Of a stretch of 64,000 nt of DNA, positions 26,467 through 33,674 are shown piece after piece (the first letter of the stretch is position 1; every line of letters begins with the position of its first letter). A model generated the notes under the pieces. It worked only from the letters and a program-made list of their open reading frames with translations, was not told where the DNA came from and made no database searches. The stretch covers positions 1-64,000 of the forward strand of contig JACKEP010000020.1 in the NCBI GenBank assembly GCA_020632915.1, given 5' to 3'. The position numbers were made by a program, and so were the translations under genes. The DNA is from Alphaproteobacteria bacterium. GTDB taxonomy: Bacteria > Myxococcota_A > UBA796 > GCA-2862545.

Positions 26467-28163
26467 GGGGCGTTCCAGCACAGCCGAAGGCCCGCCTTGA
26501 GGCGACCCGACAGCTTGTGGGACAGCCTCAGGCTCGGGCGGGCCGTGCCCGACGGGTGGGTGTAGCAGCCGCCCATCACCACGCGTCCGCGCTCCGGTCG
26601 ATCGCGCCACGCGCTGGCCGTGTACTCGAACACGCCGCCGGCTGCGCCGAACAGGGCGGCGTCGCCGTGGGCGCCGAACGCGCGCACCCCCAGCGGGGCG
26701 CGCAGGCCCAGCTCGGCAGTGACGGCCATGCCCGGGCGCCAGTGATCGCCCCAGGGCCAGGTGCGGCCGTCGATCCCGCGGGCCGCCTTCTCCCACTCGT
26801 CGGCGGACGGCAGCCGCGCCCCGACCGACGCCGCGTGGCGGTCGGCGTCTTCGGGCCACAGGGCGTACACCGGCTTGTCGTCGTCTCCGGCGGGGAGGCG
26901 TCGCTCCGGCCCCCAGTGGGGCAGGTAGCCGGCGTCCTGGCGGGTGTCGGGGTGGTCGGCGAGCCACGACGCCCACTGGCGCCCGGTCACCGGGGTGCGC
27001 GCGATCCAGAACGGCTCGGCCACGTGCACGATGCGCAGCATGCGCTCGTCGGCCGACACGGTGCCTCCGGCGACGAAGTTGCCGCGCGGGATGCGCACCC
27101 GCTCCCGATCGCGGACCACCGGCATGCGGCCCACCCGTCCCACCAGGAACGCGCGGGTGGCGTCGGTCAGCTGCAGCCCCGACAGCTCGTCGGGACCGCA
27201 CCCCTGGTTGGCCGCGAGCCGCGGCGTCATGTGGGCGGCGAGCAGGTACTCGAACACGCTGCGGTGGCCGAAGCGCACGTTGCCGTCGAGTTCGGTGACC
27301 ATCAGCGTGCGCCGCAGGTCGGCCGGGATCCGCGCCCCCGAGAGCTGGTCGGCGCGGAACGTCATCGTGACCGTGGCGTAGCCGCTGTCGCGGAACGCCT
27401 GCCACGCGAGCGCCTCCAGCCGCGCCAGCGTGTCGTCGTGGTCGGGCCCGGAGCGCAGGCTGAACCGCAGCCACGCGTCGAAGATGCCCCACGCATCGAT
27501 CGGTCGCCCGGACTCGATGTGGGGCAGCGCCGCCTGGATGATGTGCAGCAGCAGGGGGGAGGCAGCCAGATCCTGCAGCCCCTCCACCGACGACAGCAGG
27601 GCCTGACCCCGCGGCAGGTCGCCGAGCAGCGTGTGGACCGTGGCCAGATCGAGCGGCTCGATGTGCAGCGTGGTGACGTGATCGCAGGTGAGGCTGTCGG
27701 CCTGCTCCGGGTCGGCGTCGGGCTCGGTGCGGAAGTGACCGGGGCGCGAGGTGAGCACCCAGCGCGGCCCGACGGAGGCGGTGAGGTCGCGGAACCAGGC
27801 GTCGTACCCACCGGACGGCGTGGGGACCTCGTCGAGGCCGTCGAGCAGCAACACGCGCCGGCCCTCCCGGGCCTCGGCGAGTCGCTGGGCGCCGAGCACC
27901 CGGACCAGACCCTCGCCCGGATCCGGGCTCCGGCCGACCACGGCCAGCGGCACCACGGAGCACGGCGGGTGGCCGGCGCCCTCGTCTGCCGCGATGGCAC
28001 GACAGAACGAGGTCTTGCCGGAGCCGAACGCACCCAGCACGACGAGACCGCCCACGCCGCGGCCTGCGAGGTGCTGGCGGACGGCGTCGAGCAGGGGGCC
28101 GGAGGGTTCGCGGGTGACCTCGCCCTCGCCGAGGCGGAGGCGGCTGGTCTGCAGGGGCAACAT
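26463..28163 (-). CDS. NACHT-type NTPase fused to a formylglycine-enzyme-like domain
   Basis: 566 residues. N-terminal STAND/NACHT NTPase: Walker A GAFGSGKTS (Lys50), Walker B RRVLLLDGLDEVPT (near 102-115), sensor VLTSRPGHF, then helical winged region with FGHRSVFEYLLAAHM. From about 350 an FGE-sulfatase (SUMF1) domain: RIPRGNFVAGG, FWIARTPVTGRQWASWL, GARLPSADEWEKAARG, WPWGDHW, GGVFEYTASAWRD, GRVVMGGCYTH and LKAGLRLCW. This domain has a C-type-lectin-like fold and in such fusions more likely binds a target than makes formylglycine. ATG at 28163 has no clear Shine-Dalgarno; a start 20 codons upstream is possible. It leads the four-gene unit and diverges from the SDR gene. Confidence 0.85.
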   Translation of the reverse strand: MLPLQTSRLRLGEGEVTREPSGPLLDAVRQHLAGRGVGGLVVLGAFGSGKTSFCRAIAADEGAGHPPCSVVPLAVVGRSPDPGEGLVRVLGAQRLAEAREGRRVLLLDGLDEVPTPSGGYDAWFRDLTASVGPRWVLTSRPGHFRTEPDADPEQADSLTCDHVTTLHIEPLDLATVHTLLGDLPRGQALLSSVEGLQDLAASPLLLHIIQAALPHIESGRPIDAWGIFDAWLRFSLRSGPDHDDTLARLEALAWQAFRDSGYATVTMTFRADQLSGARIPADLRRTLMVTELDGNVRFGHRSVFEYLLAAHMTPRLAANQGCGPDELSGLQLTDATRAFLVGRVGRMPVVRDRERVRIPRGNFVAGGTVSADERMLRIVHVAEPFWIARTPVTGRQWASWLADHPDTRQDAGYLPHWGPERRLPAGDDDKPVYALWPEDADRHAASVGARLPSADEWEKAARGIDGRTWPWGDHWRPGMAVTAELGLRAPLGVRAFGAHGDAALFGAAGGVFEYTASAWRDRPERGRVVMGGCYTHPSGTARPSLRLSHKLSGRLKAGLRLCWNAP

Positions 28164-28252
28164 GTGCCGCGGACTAACCTGCCGGCCGAGCCCTCGGTGC
28201 GCCCCGCGTGTCAAGGGAAGCACGGGGTTAGCGTGGCGCCATCGGAGGTCGG

Positions 28253-29071
28253 ATGACGCAGGTACGGGACCGGACGGTGGTGGTCACGGGCGCGAGTCGC
28301 GGGGTGGGGCGGGCGCTCGCGCTGCGCCTCGCGCAGGAAGGGGCCACGCTGGTGCTCGTGGCGCGCGACGCGGCGGCGCTGGCTGCGGTCGCCCAGGCGG
28401 TGCACGCCCTCGGCGCGACGGCTCACGTGGTGGCGGCCGACCTGACCCGCGCCGACGACGTGGCGGCGCTTCCCGACCGGATCCGCGCGGTCGCCGGCGC
28501 CCCCACCGTGGTGGTGCACAACGCGGGCATCGAGCCGTTCGTGGCGTTCGAGGAGGCGGATCTGGGTGTGCTTCCCGACGTCCTCGCGGTCAACCTCACG
28601 GCACCGGTGGTGCTCACGCGCGCCTTCGTGCCCGACATGCTCGCGGCGGCGGAAGGCCACGTCGTGTTCCTGGGCTCCACGAGCGGGCTGTTCGCCGCGC
28701 CGTTCGCGGCCACCTATGGCGCCACGAAGGCAGCGGTCGGCTGCCTGGCGCGGTCGCTGGAGGTCGAGCTCGGGCCGCGGGGCGTGCACGCCACCGTCAT
28801 CGAGCCCGGCTTCGTGACCGACACCGGCATGTTCGACGACACGGCGCGCGCCCGCGGCCTGACGCCCCCAGCCTGGCTGGGCGGCACGACGTCGGATCAG
28901 GTGTGTGAGGCCATCGTGCGCGCGCTCCGCGACCACCGCGTCCAGGTCACGGTCAACAGCGTGCCGGTGTCGGGCCTCGCGGCGGTGGGGCGGATCGCAC
29001 CAGCGCTCGGCGTGCGGCTCGTGCGGGCGCTCGTCGCGCCGTTCCTGCGCCAGCTCGCCTCAGGGGCGTGA
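28253..29071 (+). CDS. Short-chain dehydrogenase/reductase
   Basis: 272 residues, classical SDR. Seen: nucleotide-binding TGASRGVGRA at 13-22, HNAGIEP near 87, catalytic Ser in LGSTSGLF (near 143) and Tyr/Lys in YGATK (near 156 and 160), and a C-terminal extension with amphipathic or membrane-associated helices (VGRIAPALGVRLVRALVAPFLRQL), as in DHRS7-like enzymes. ATG with GGAGG four bases upstream. Divergent from the NACHT gene and alone on its strand. Substrate unknown; a lipid or retinol-like substrate is suggested only by the C-terminal helix. Confidence 0.88.
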   Translation: MTQVRDRTVVVTGASRGVGRALALRLAQEGATLVLVARDAAALAAVAQAVHALGATAHVVAADLTRADDVAALPDRIRAVAGAPTVVVHNAGIEPFVAFEEADLGVLPDVLAVNLTAPVVLTRAFVPDMLAAAEGHVVFLGSTSGLFAAPFAATYGATKAAVGCLARSLEVELGPRGVHATVIEPGFVTDTGMFDDTARARGLTPPAWLGGTTSDQVCEAIVRALRDHRVQVTVNSVPVSGLAAVGRIAPALGVRLVRALVAPFLRQLASGA

Positions 29072-29101
29072 GCCGACGCCGGTGGGGCGGCGCGCACCGC
29101 C

Positions 29102-29154
29102 TCACGCTGCCTCGGGAACGCTGGAGAGCTCCGAGGTACCGTGAGGCAGCGTGA
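29102..29154. terminator. Nested inverted repeats between convergent genes
   Basis: Arms TCACGCTGCCTC (29102-29113) and its exact complement at 29143-29154 enclose a second complement CCGAGG (29131-29136) that can pair with CCTCGG of the first arm. Located between the SDR stop and the convergent response-regulator stop, so it probably serves as a two-way terminator. Confidence 0.5.
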
Positions 29155-29163
29155 TCGCGCGGG

Positions 29164-29853
29164 CTACGGCTCGAAGCGGTAGCCGGTGCCGTGCACCGTG
29201 AGGATGTGGCGCGGCTGCGCCGGCTCGTCCTCGATCTTCTTGCGGAGCTTGAGGATCTGGTTGTCGACCGTGCGGGTGGTGAGCGCCGCGGTGTAGCCCC
29301 ACACCTTCTCGAGCAGCTCGTCGCGGCTCACGTCGCGCCCGCGGTGGGCGATCAGGTAGGCGAGCGTGCCGGCCTCGTGCGTGGTCAGGCGCTCCTCGGT
29401 GCCGTTCTTCCACAAGATGCGGCGCCGCAGGTCGACCTTGACGTTGCTGAACTCGTAGTGGTCGGGAATGCGGCGCTCGCCGCTCTTGTCGCGCAGGCGG
29501 GCCTTGACCCGCGCCATCACCTCGCGCACCGAGAAGGGCTTGGTGACGTAGTCGTCCGCGCCCATCTCCAGCCCCATCACCCGGTCGATCTCCTCGGAGC
29601 GGGCCGTGAGCATGATGACCGGCATGTCCTGGTGGGCGTCCTTGACGCGGCGCATCACCTGCAGGCCGTCGATGCCGGGCAGCATGATGTCGCACAGGAT
29701 GAGGTCGGGCGGGTCGCGCTTGACGTGCTCGAGGGCCGCCTCGCCGTTGTCGACGTGGGTGACGTCGTAGCGCTCGTGCTCCATGGCGTTGACGAGGCCC
29801 AGCGCGATGGTGGGGTCGTCCTCGACGACGAGGACTTTGGGGTGCGGTTCCAT
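29164..29853 (-). CDS. OmpR/PhoB-family response regulator
   Basis: 229 residues. Receiver domain with acidic pocket VEDD (11-13), phospho-acceptor Asp55 in CDIMLPGIDG, Thr in LTARS and Lys in TKPFS near 105; C-terminal winged helix with LTTHEAGTLAYLIAHRGRDVSRDELLEKVWGY and TVDNQILKLRKKIE. It should bind DNA as a dimer when phosphorylated. ATG at 29853 has GGAGG five bases upstream; the longer frame is unsupported. No histidine kinase is adjacent, so it is an orphan here. Direct repeats TGACAAG 20 bases apart lie about 100 bases upstream and may be an autoregulatory site. Confidence 0.93.
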   Translation of the reverse strand: MEPHPKVLVVEDDPTIALGLVNAMEHERYDVTHVDNGEAALEHVKRDPPDLILCDIMLPGIDGLQVMRRVKDAHQDMPVIMLTARSEEIDRVMGLEMGADDYVTKPFSVREVMARVKARLRDKSGERRIPDHYEFSNVKVDLRRRILWKNGTEERLTTHEAGTLAYLIAHRGRDVSRDELLEKVWGYTAALTTRTVDNQILKLRKKIEDEPAQPRHILTVHGTGYRFEP

Positions 29854-29897
29854 GGGGGCCTCCGTGGTGGGTGCGGATGGTGGGCGACGCCGGATGT

Positions 29898-29977
29898 TGA
29901 CGAATGTCAGCGTGTGGGGGCGAATCGGGCGGGTGTGCGGCCCGTTCGGCTGACAAGTCGAAGGATTCCGTGACAAG
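29898..29977. promoter_or_regulatory. Possible operator region upstream of the response regulator
   Basis: Contains the palindrome TGAC-GAAT-GTCA (29898-29909) and two TGACAAG direct repeats (29951-29957 and 29971-29977) exactly 20 bases apart, which is the geometry of OmpR/PhoB-type half-sites. The whole 237-base gap 29854-30090 is otherwise without a gene. Confidence 0.35.
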
Positions 29978-30090
29978 CCTACCCCCTCGTCGCGTCCCGA
30001 CAAGGCCACGCCAGAACAGGAGGGGTCTGCAACCGTCACGCCGGGTCCGCCGCTGTCACCAACGGTCGATCGGGGCGGATCGCCCGGCGA

Positions 30091-31920
30091 TCACGGCGTG
30101 TACAGCGCGTCGAGCTCCGCGGCGAAGCGGCGCTCCAGGACGGCGCGGCGCACCTTGAGCGACGGCGTGAGCTCGCCGGTGTCGACGCCGGGGACGTGGT
30201 CGAGCACGTGGAAGGCCTTGACCGTCTGGAACGACGGCAGCGTGGCGTTGACCCGGTCGACGGCGTCCTGCAGGGCGGCGCGCACCCGCGGATCGGTGCA
30301 CCGCGTCGCGTGGCTGCCGGTGAGTCCCTCCCGCGCGCTGAACGCGTCGAGCGCCTCGTCGTCGAGCGCGAGGAGGGCGACGCAGTACTTGCGACGGTCG
30401 CCGTGCAGCACCGCTTCGCCGATCAGCGGCGACGCCGCCTTCAGCGCGTTCTCGATGGGTGCCGGGGCGATGTTCTTGCCGCCCGCGGTGATGATGAGGT
30501 TCTTCTTGCGGTCGGTGATGCGCAGGAAGCCGTCGGGGTCGAGGGCGCCGATGTCGCCGGTGTGGAGCCAGCCGTCGCGCAGGGTCTCCGCCGTGGCGTC
30601 GGGGCGGTTCCAGTAGCCCTGCATCACCGTGCGCCCGCGGATCAGCACCTCGCCGTCGTCGGCGATGCGGACCTGCAGGCCGTCTCCGGGCGGGCCGACT
30701 GTGCCCAGGCGCCAGTCCTCCAGGCGGTTGGCGCACGTGATCGCCGTGGACTCGGTCATCCCGTAGCCCTCCAGCACCGGCAGGCCGGCCGCGTGGAAGA
30801 ACGTCGCCAGCTCGGGCGAGAGCGGCGCGCCGCCGGACGTGAAGCCGCGCAGGCGCCCGCCGAGCCGGTCGCGCACGCGGCGGAACACCAGCCGGTCGGC
30901 CACACGGTGGGCCAGGGCGAGCGACAGGGGGATGCGCTGGCCGGAGCGCTCCACGGTCGACCAGCGGCGACCGACGTCGCATGCCCAGGTGAACACCGCG
31001 AACCGCCGCGTGCCCGCCTGACGGGCCTGCTCGAACACGCGGGCGTGGATCTTCTCGAACACCCGCGGGACCGCCGGCAGGAACGTGGGGCGGGTCTCGG
31101 CCAGTCCAAGCGCGATGCGGTCGACGTCCCCGTCGAGGGCGGACGGCACGCCGACGTGCCAGGCCACGAGGGCGACCGCCATGCCGTAGACGTGGGACAG
31201 CGGCAGGAACAGGTACTGCAGGTCGTCGGGCTCGATCGGCGTGTGGCTCTCGGTGCCCAGGCACATGGCGACGAAGTTGTCGTGGGACAGCATCACGCCC
31301 TTGGGCCGCCCGGTGGTGCCCGAGGTGTAGATCAGCGCGGCGAGGTCGTGGGGGGAGCAGGCGCGACCGCGTCCGGCGACCGTGAGCGCGTGCGCGCCGT
31401 CCGGCTCACAGCCCACCAGCGACGCCCAGGACAACGTGCCCGGCTCCTGGCCGTCCAGCAGCACGACGCAGGCGAGGTCGGGGAGCTGGGGGCGCACCGA
31501 CGCGACCCGGGCGAGCAGCGCGGCGTGTTCGACGAGGATGGCCTTGCACCCGGCGTCCGCGAGGAGGAAGCCGATCTCGTCGGCCGTGGACGAGGGGTAG
31601 ACGGTGACCACGACGCCGCCCGCCTGCCAGATCGCCACCTGGGCGACGATCCACTCCAGGCGGGTACTCGCGGCGATCGCCACCCGGTCTCCGGGCTGGA
31701 TGCCCCACGCCACGAAGTGCGCGGCCACGCGCCGTGCCGCGTCCGCCACGGACCGCCAGCTGACGCGCTGCCAGGTGGCGCCGGTGCGCACGAGGTAGGC
31801 GAGCGCGTCAGGGGTGCTGTCGACACGTCGCTGGAGCAGCTCGACGAGGTGACGCGGGGCCTGGGGTCGCCCGGCCGCGGGGGCGCGAGGGGACCCGCCC
31901 GTGGCCGCGGCGGGGCTCAC
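30091..31920 (-). CDS. Long-chain acyl-CoA synthetase (AMP-forming)
   Basis: 609 residues of the ANL superfamily, FadD15/ACSL-like. Activates fatty acids to acyl-CoA with ATP. Seen: P-loop YTSGTTGRPKGVMLSH near 194, GYGMTEST near 365, DGWLHTGDIG near 440, DRKKNLIITAGGKNIAP containing the catalytic hinge, and a C-terminal lid with ELTPSLKVRR. The large N-terminal segment (YLVRTGATWQRVSWRSVAD) is typical of eukaryote-like long-chain enzymes. GTG start at 31920 overlaps the stop of the preceding His/Asp/Arg-rich gene (GTGA), so the two are coupled. Followed by 237 gene-free bases. Confidence 0.92.
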   Translation of the reverse strand: MSPAAATGGSPRAPAAGRPQAPRHLVELLQRRVDSTPDALAYLVRTGATWQRVSWRSVADAARRVAAHFVAWGIQPGDRVAIAASTRLEWIVAQVAIWQAGGVVVTVYPSSTADEIGFLLADAGCKAILVEHAALLARVASVRPQLPDLACVVLLDGQEPGTLSWASLVGCEPDGAHALTVAGRGRACSPHDLAALIYTSGTTGRPKGVMLSHDNFVAMCLGTESHTPIEPDDLQYLFLPLSHVYGMAVALVAWHVGVPSALDGDVDRIALGLAETRPTFLPAVPRVFEKIHARVFEQARQAGTRRFAVFTWACDVGRRWSTVERSGQRIPLSLALAHRVADRLVFRRVRDRLGGRLRGFTSGGAPLSPELATFFHAAGLPVLEGYGMTESTAITCANRLEDWRLGTVGPPGDGLQVRIADDGEVLIRGRTVMQGYWNRPDATAETLRDGWLHTGDIGALDPDGFLRITDRKKNLIITAGGKNIAPAPIENALKAASPLIGEAVLHGDRRKYCVALLALDDEALDAFSAREGLTGSHATRCTDPRVRAALQDAVDRVNATLPSFQTVKAFHVLDHVPGVDTGELTPSLKVRRAVLERRFAAELDALYTP

Positions 31921-32702
31921 GACCGGTCGTCGTCCGGGACCCCGGGCATGCCGTCCGGGCCCGCCACACCGCGCTCGTCGTCGGTGCGGGCGTCGACCGG
32001 GAAGCCGTCGGGGCCGGGCACGCCGCGCGCGGCGTCGCCGCTCCCGCCGGGTCCGTTCGCGCCGGGAGGCGTGTCGAGGGGACCGGGACCGCCGTGATCG
32101 TCGCGACCGTGGACGGGGCCGGGGCCGTCGCGCCAGCCGCGGTCGTCGCGTCGCCGATCGTCGGCCTGGCGTCGATCGTCGCGGCGTCGATCGTCGTCGC
32201 GCCCGCTGGAGCGGTGGTCGTCGCCGTGGCGGCGGTCGTCACCGTGACGGCGGTCGTCGCGGTGACGGCGGTCGGAGGAGCGGCGGTCGTCGTGTCGCGC
32301 CTCCCCGTGGTGGCCGCCGTGCCCGCGCCGTCGATCGTCGCGTCCCCGGTGGGGGCCGTGACCGTGACCGTCGCTGCAGCCGCGGTCGTGACGCCCGTCG
32401 CGCTGCGGGCCGCAGGACCGGTCGTCGCCGTGGCGGTCGCCGGACCGCGAGCCGCCGTGCGACGGGCCGCGGTGGTCGTGGTGCTGCCCGTCGTGCCCGC
32501 CGCCGCGGTGACCGCGAGCGTCGCCACGGGCACCGTGCCCCTCACGGCCGCTGTCGCGCGCGCCGCGGCGGTCCCCGTCACGGGATGTGCGCCGGTCGCC
32601 GTCGCGGGACGTGCGCCGGTCGCCGTCGTGCGACAGGTGGTCGAGGCGGCGCTCCAGGTCGCGCACGCGGTGGAGCAGCTCTTCGAGCAGGTCGCGGTTC
32701 AT
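31917..32702 (-). CDS. His/Asp/Arg-rich low-complexity protein with coiled-coil start
   Basis: 261 residues, not recognised. Residues 1-25 form an amphipathic coiled-coil-like helix (MNRDLLEELLHRVRDLERRL); the rest is disordered with tandem units such as DGDRRTSR (two exact copies encoded by a 24-base DNA repeat), RGHGGHHGEARHDD, RRHGDDRRHGDD and a Gly/Pro-rich end. Composition His+Asp+Arg+Gly dominates, which could bind metals, RNA or polyanions. I take this strand as coding because ATG has GAGG six bases before it, the start encodes a sensible coiled coil, and the end overlaps the acyl-CoA synthetase start. The Val/Ala-rich frame on the other strand lacks these. Expression is still unproven. 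Confidence 0.6.
   Translation of the reverse strand: MNRDLLEELLHRVRDLERRLDHLSHDGDRRTSRDGDRRTSRDGDRRGARDSGREGHGARGDARGHRGGGHDGQHHDHRGPSHGGSRSGDRHGDDRSCGPQRDGRHDRGCSDGHGHGPHRGRDDRRRGHGGHHGEARHDDRRSSDRRHRDDRRHGDDRRHGDDHRSSGRDDDRRRDDRRQADDRRRDDRGWRDGPGPVHGRDDHGGPGPLDTPPGANGPGGSGDAARGVPGPDGFPVDARTDDERGVAGPDGMPGVPDDDRS
32577..32624. repeat. 24-base tandem repeat, two copies
   Basis: Copies at 32577-32600 and 32601-32624 differ at two positions and encode the DGDRRTSR repeat of the low-complexity protein on the minus strand. Confidence 0.75.
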
Positions 32703-32800
32703 CGGGGACCTCGTCGTGGAGCGCCAGTATACCCCGGGCTGCGGCGAGCCCGACCGGTCGCACGTGGGATACGACGCGGCGTGACCCCGAGGAGGTGCCC

Positions 32801-33139
32801 GTGGACGAGCAGGAGTCCCCCGAGCGCAAGCGTCGTCGGCCGCGCCGCGAGAAGACGCCGTCCAGCTACCGGATCGAGATCGTGCGCAAGCGGTGCACCG
32901 CGGTCGGCACGTGCATGGAGCACGCCTCGCGCACCTTCGACATGGACGACGAGGCCATCGCCGTGGTGGTCGACCCGGACGGCAACCGCGACGAGGACGT
33001 CCTGGAGGCCGCGCGGTCGTGCCCGGTCGACGCCATCTTCCTGTTCGACAAGGCCACCGGTGACAAGGTGTGGCCACCGCGCGACAAGCGCTTCGAGCGC
33101 GGCGTCGGCGACGTCGCCGCAGACGGCGACGAGGACTGA
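32801..33139 (+). CDS. Ferredoxin, [3Fe-4S]-type Cys spacing
   Basis: 112 residues. Basic N-terminal extension (ERKRRRPRREK), then a ferredoxin domain YRIEIVRKRCTAVGTC...SCPVDAIFLFD. Only three Cys are seen: Cys32-x5-Cys38 and Cys74-Pro, the spacing of the cytochrome-P450-type [3Fe-4S]/one-cluster ferredoxins, where the residue replacing the second Cys is not a ligand. Electron carrier in the cytoplasm; no P450 or reductase lies next to it. GTG start has AGGAGG five bases before. First gene of the run ferredoxin, rhodanese-like, acyltransferase, FIST, RsuA; 49 bases precede the rhodanese-like gene. Confidence 0.85.
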   Translation: MDEQESPERKRRRPRREKTPSSYRIEIVRKRCTAVGTCMEHASRTFDMDDEAIAVVVDPDGNRDEDVLEAARSCPVDAIFLFDKATGDKVWPPRDKRFERGVGDVAADGDED

Positions 33140-33188
33140 CCAGGGCGCGCCCTGCGGCGGACCGTGGTACCGCGGGGCCGGAGGCAGC

Positions 33189-33674
33189 ATGGCGGCAGAC
33201 CGACGACGGGACGCGATCCGACGCAAGGTGGCCGACCTGCTGCGACGGGTGGGCGAGGTGGTCGACCCGGACGGCGCCGCGGTGGCGGCCGAGCCGCAGC
33301 CCGGGGGCGGCGCGTCGGATGCTGCGCCCGACGATGCGGCGGCCCTGGAGCCCGAGGACGTGACCCTCGACGCGGCCTACTTCCTCGACCGGATCGGCGT
33401 GGGGTGGGAGGTGTGCGTGATCGACGTGCGGGAGGCCGACGAGCGCGCTCGTGACGGCGTGATCCCCGACGCCGTCCACCTGACGCTGGCCGAGCTGAGC
33501 GCCCGTCCGGATCGCGCGCCGTCGGATGAGACGACGCTGGTGATCAGCACCACGGGGCGCCGCGCCCTGACGGCGGCGCTCGCCCTGCGCGCGGCCGGCC
33601 ACCCCGATGCCTGGAGCGTGACCGGCGGGTTCGCGGCGTGGCGTCGGGCCGGTGGTCCGGTGGAGGTCGGGTGA
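33189..33674 (+). CDS. Rhodanese-like domain protein lacking the active-site Cys
   Basis: 161 residues. About 50 residues of charged helical lead, then a rhodanese fold: YFLDRIGVGWEVCVIDVREADERARDGVIPDAVHL and GHPDAWSVTGGFAAWRRAGGPVE. The active-site loop normally reads CxxGxR; here it is STTGRRAL, with Ser120 at the Cys position, so sulfurtransferase activity is not expected. Such inactive rhodaneses can act as regulatory or binding modules. ATG with GGAGG four bases upstream. Its stop overlaps the next start (GTGA). Confidence 0.87.
   Translation: MAADRRRDAIRRKVADLLRRVGEVVDPDGAAVAAEPQPGGGASDAAPDDAAALEPEDVTLDAAYFLDRIGVGWEVCVIDVREADERARDGVIPDAVHLTLAELSARPDRAPSDETTLVISTTGRRALTAALALRAAGHPDAWSVTGGFAAWRRAGGPVEVG

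Noticed and set aside
26463..27115. Diversity-generating retroelement variable region
   Set aside because: The FGE-type fold suggested it, but no reverse transcriptase or template repeat is in the window.
32094..33188. Val/Ala-rich plus-strand frame opposite the His-rich protein, in frame with the rhodanese-like gene
   Set aside because: Its start lacks a ribosome site, and the rhodanese-like protein has its own GGAGG-ATG; the Val/Ala repeats mirror the His/Asp/Arg codons of the other strand. A membrane-like repeat protein cannot be fully excluded.
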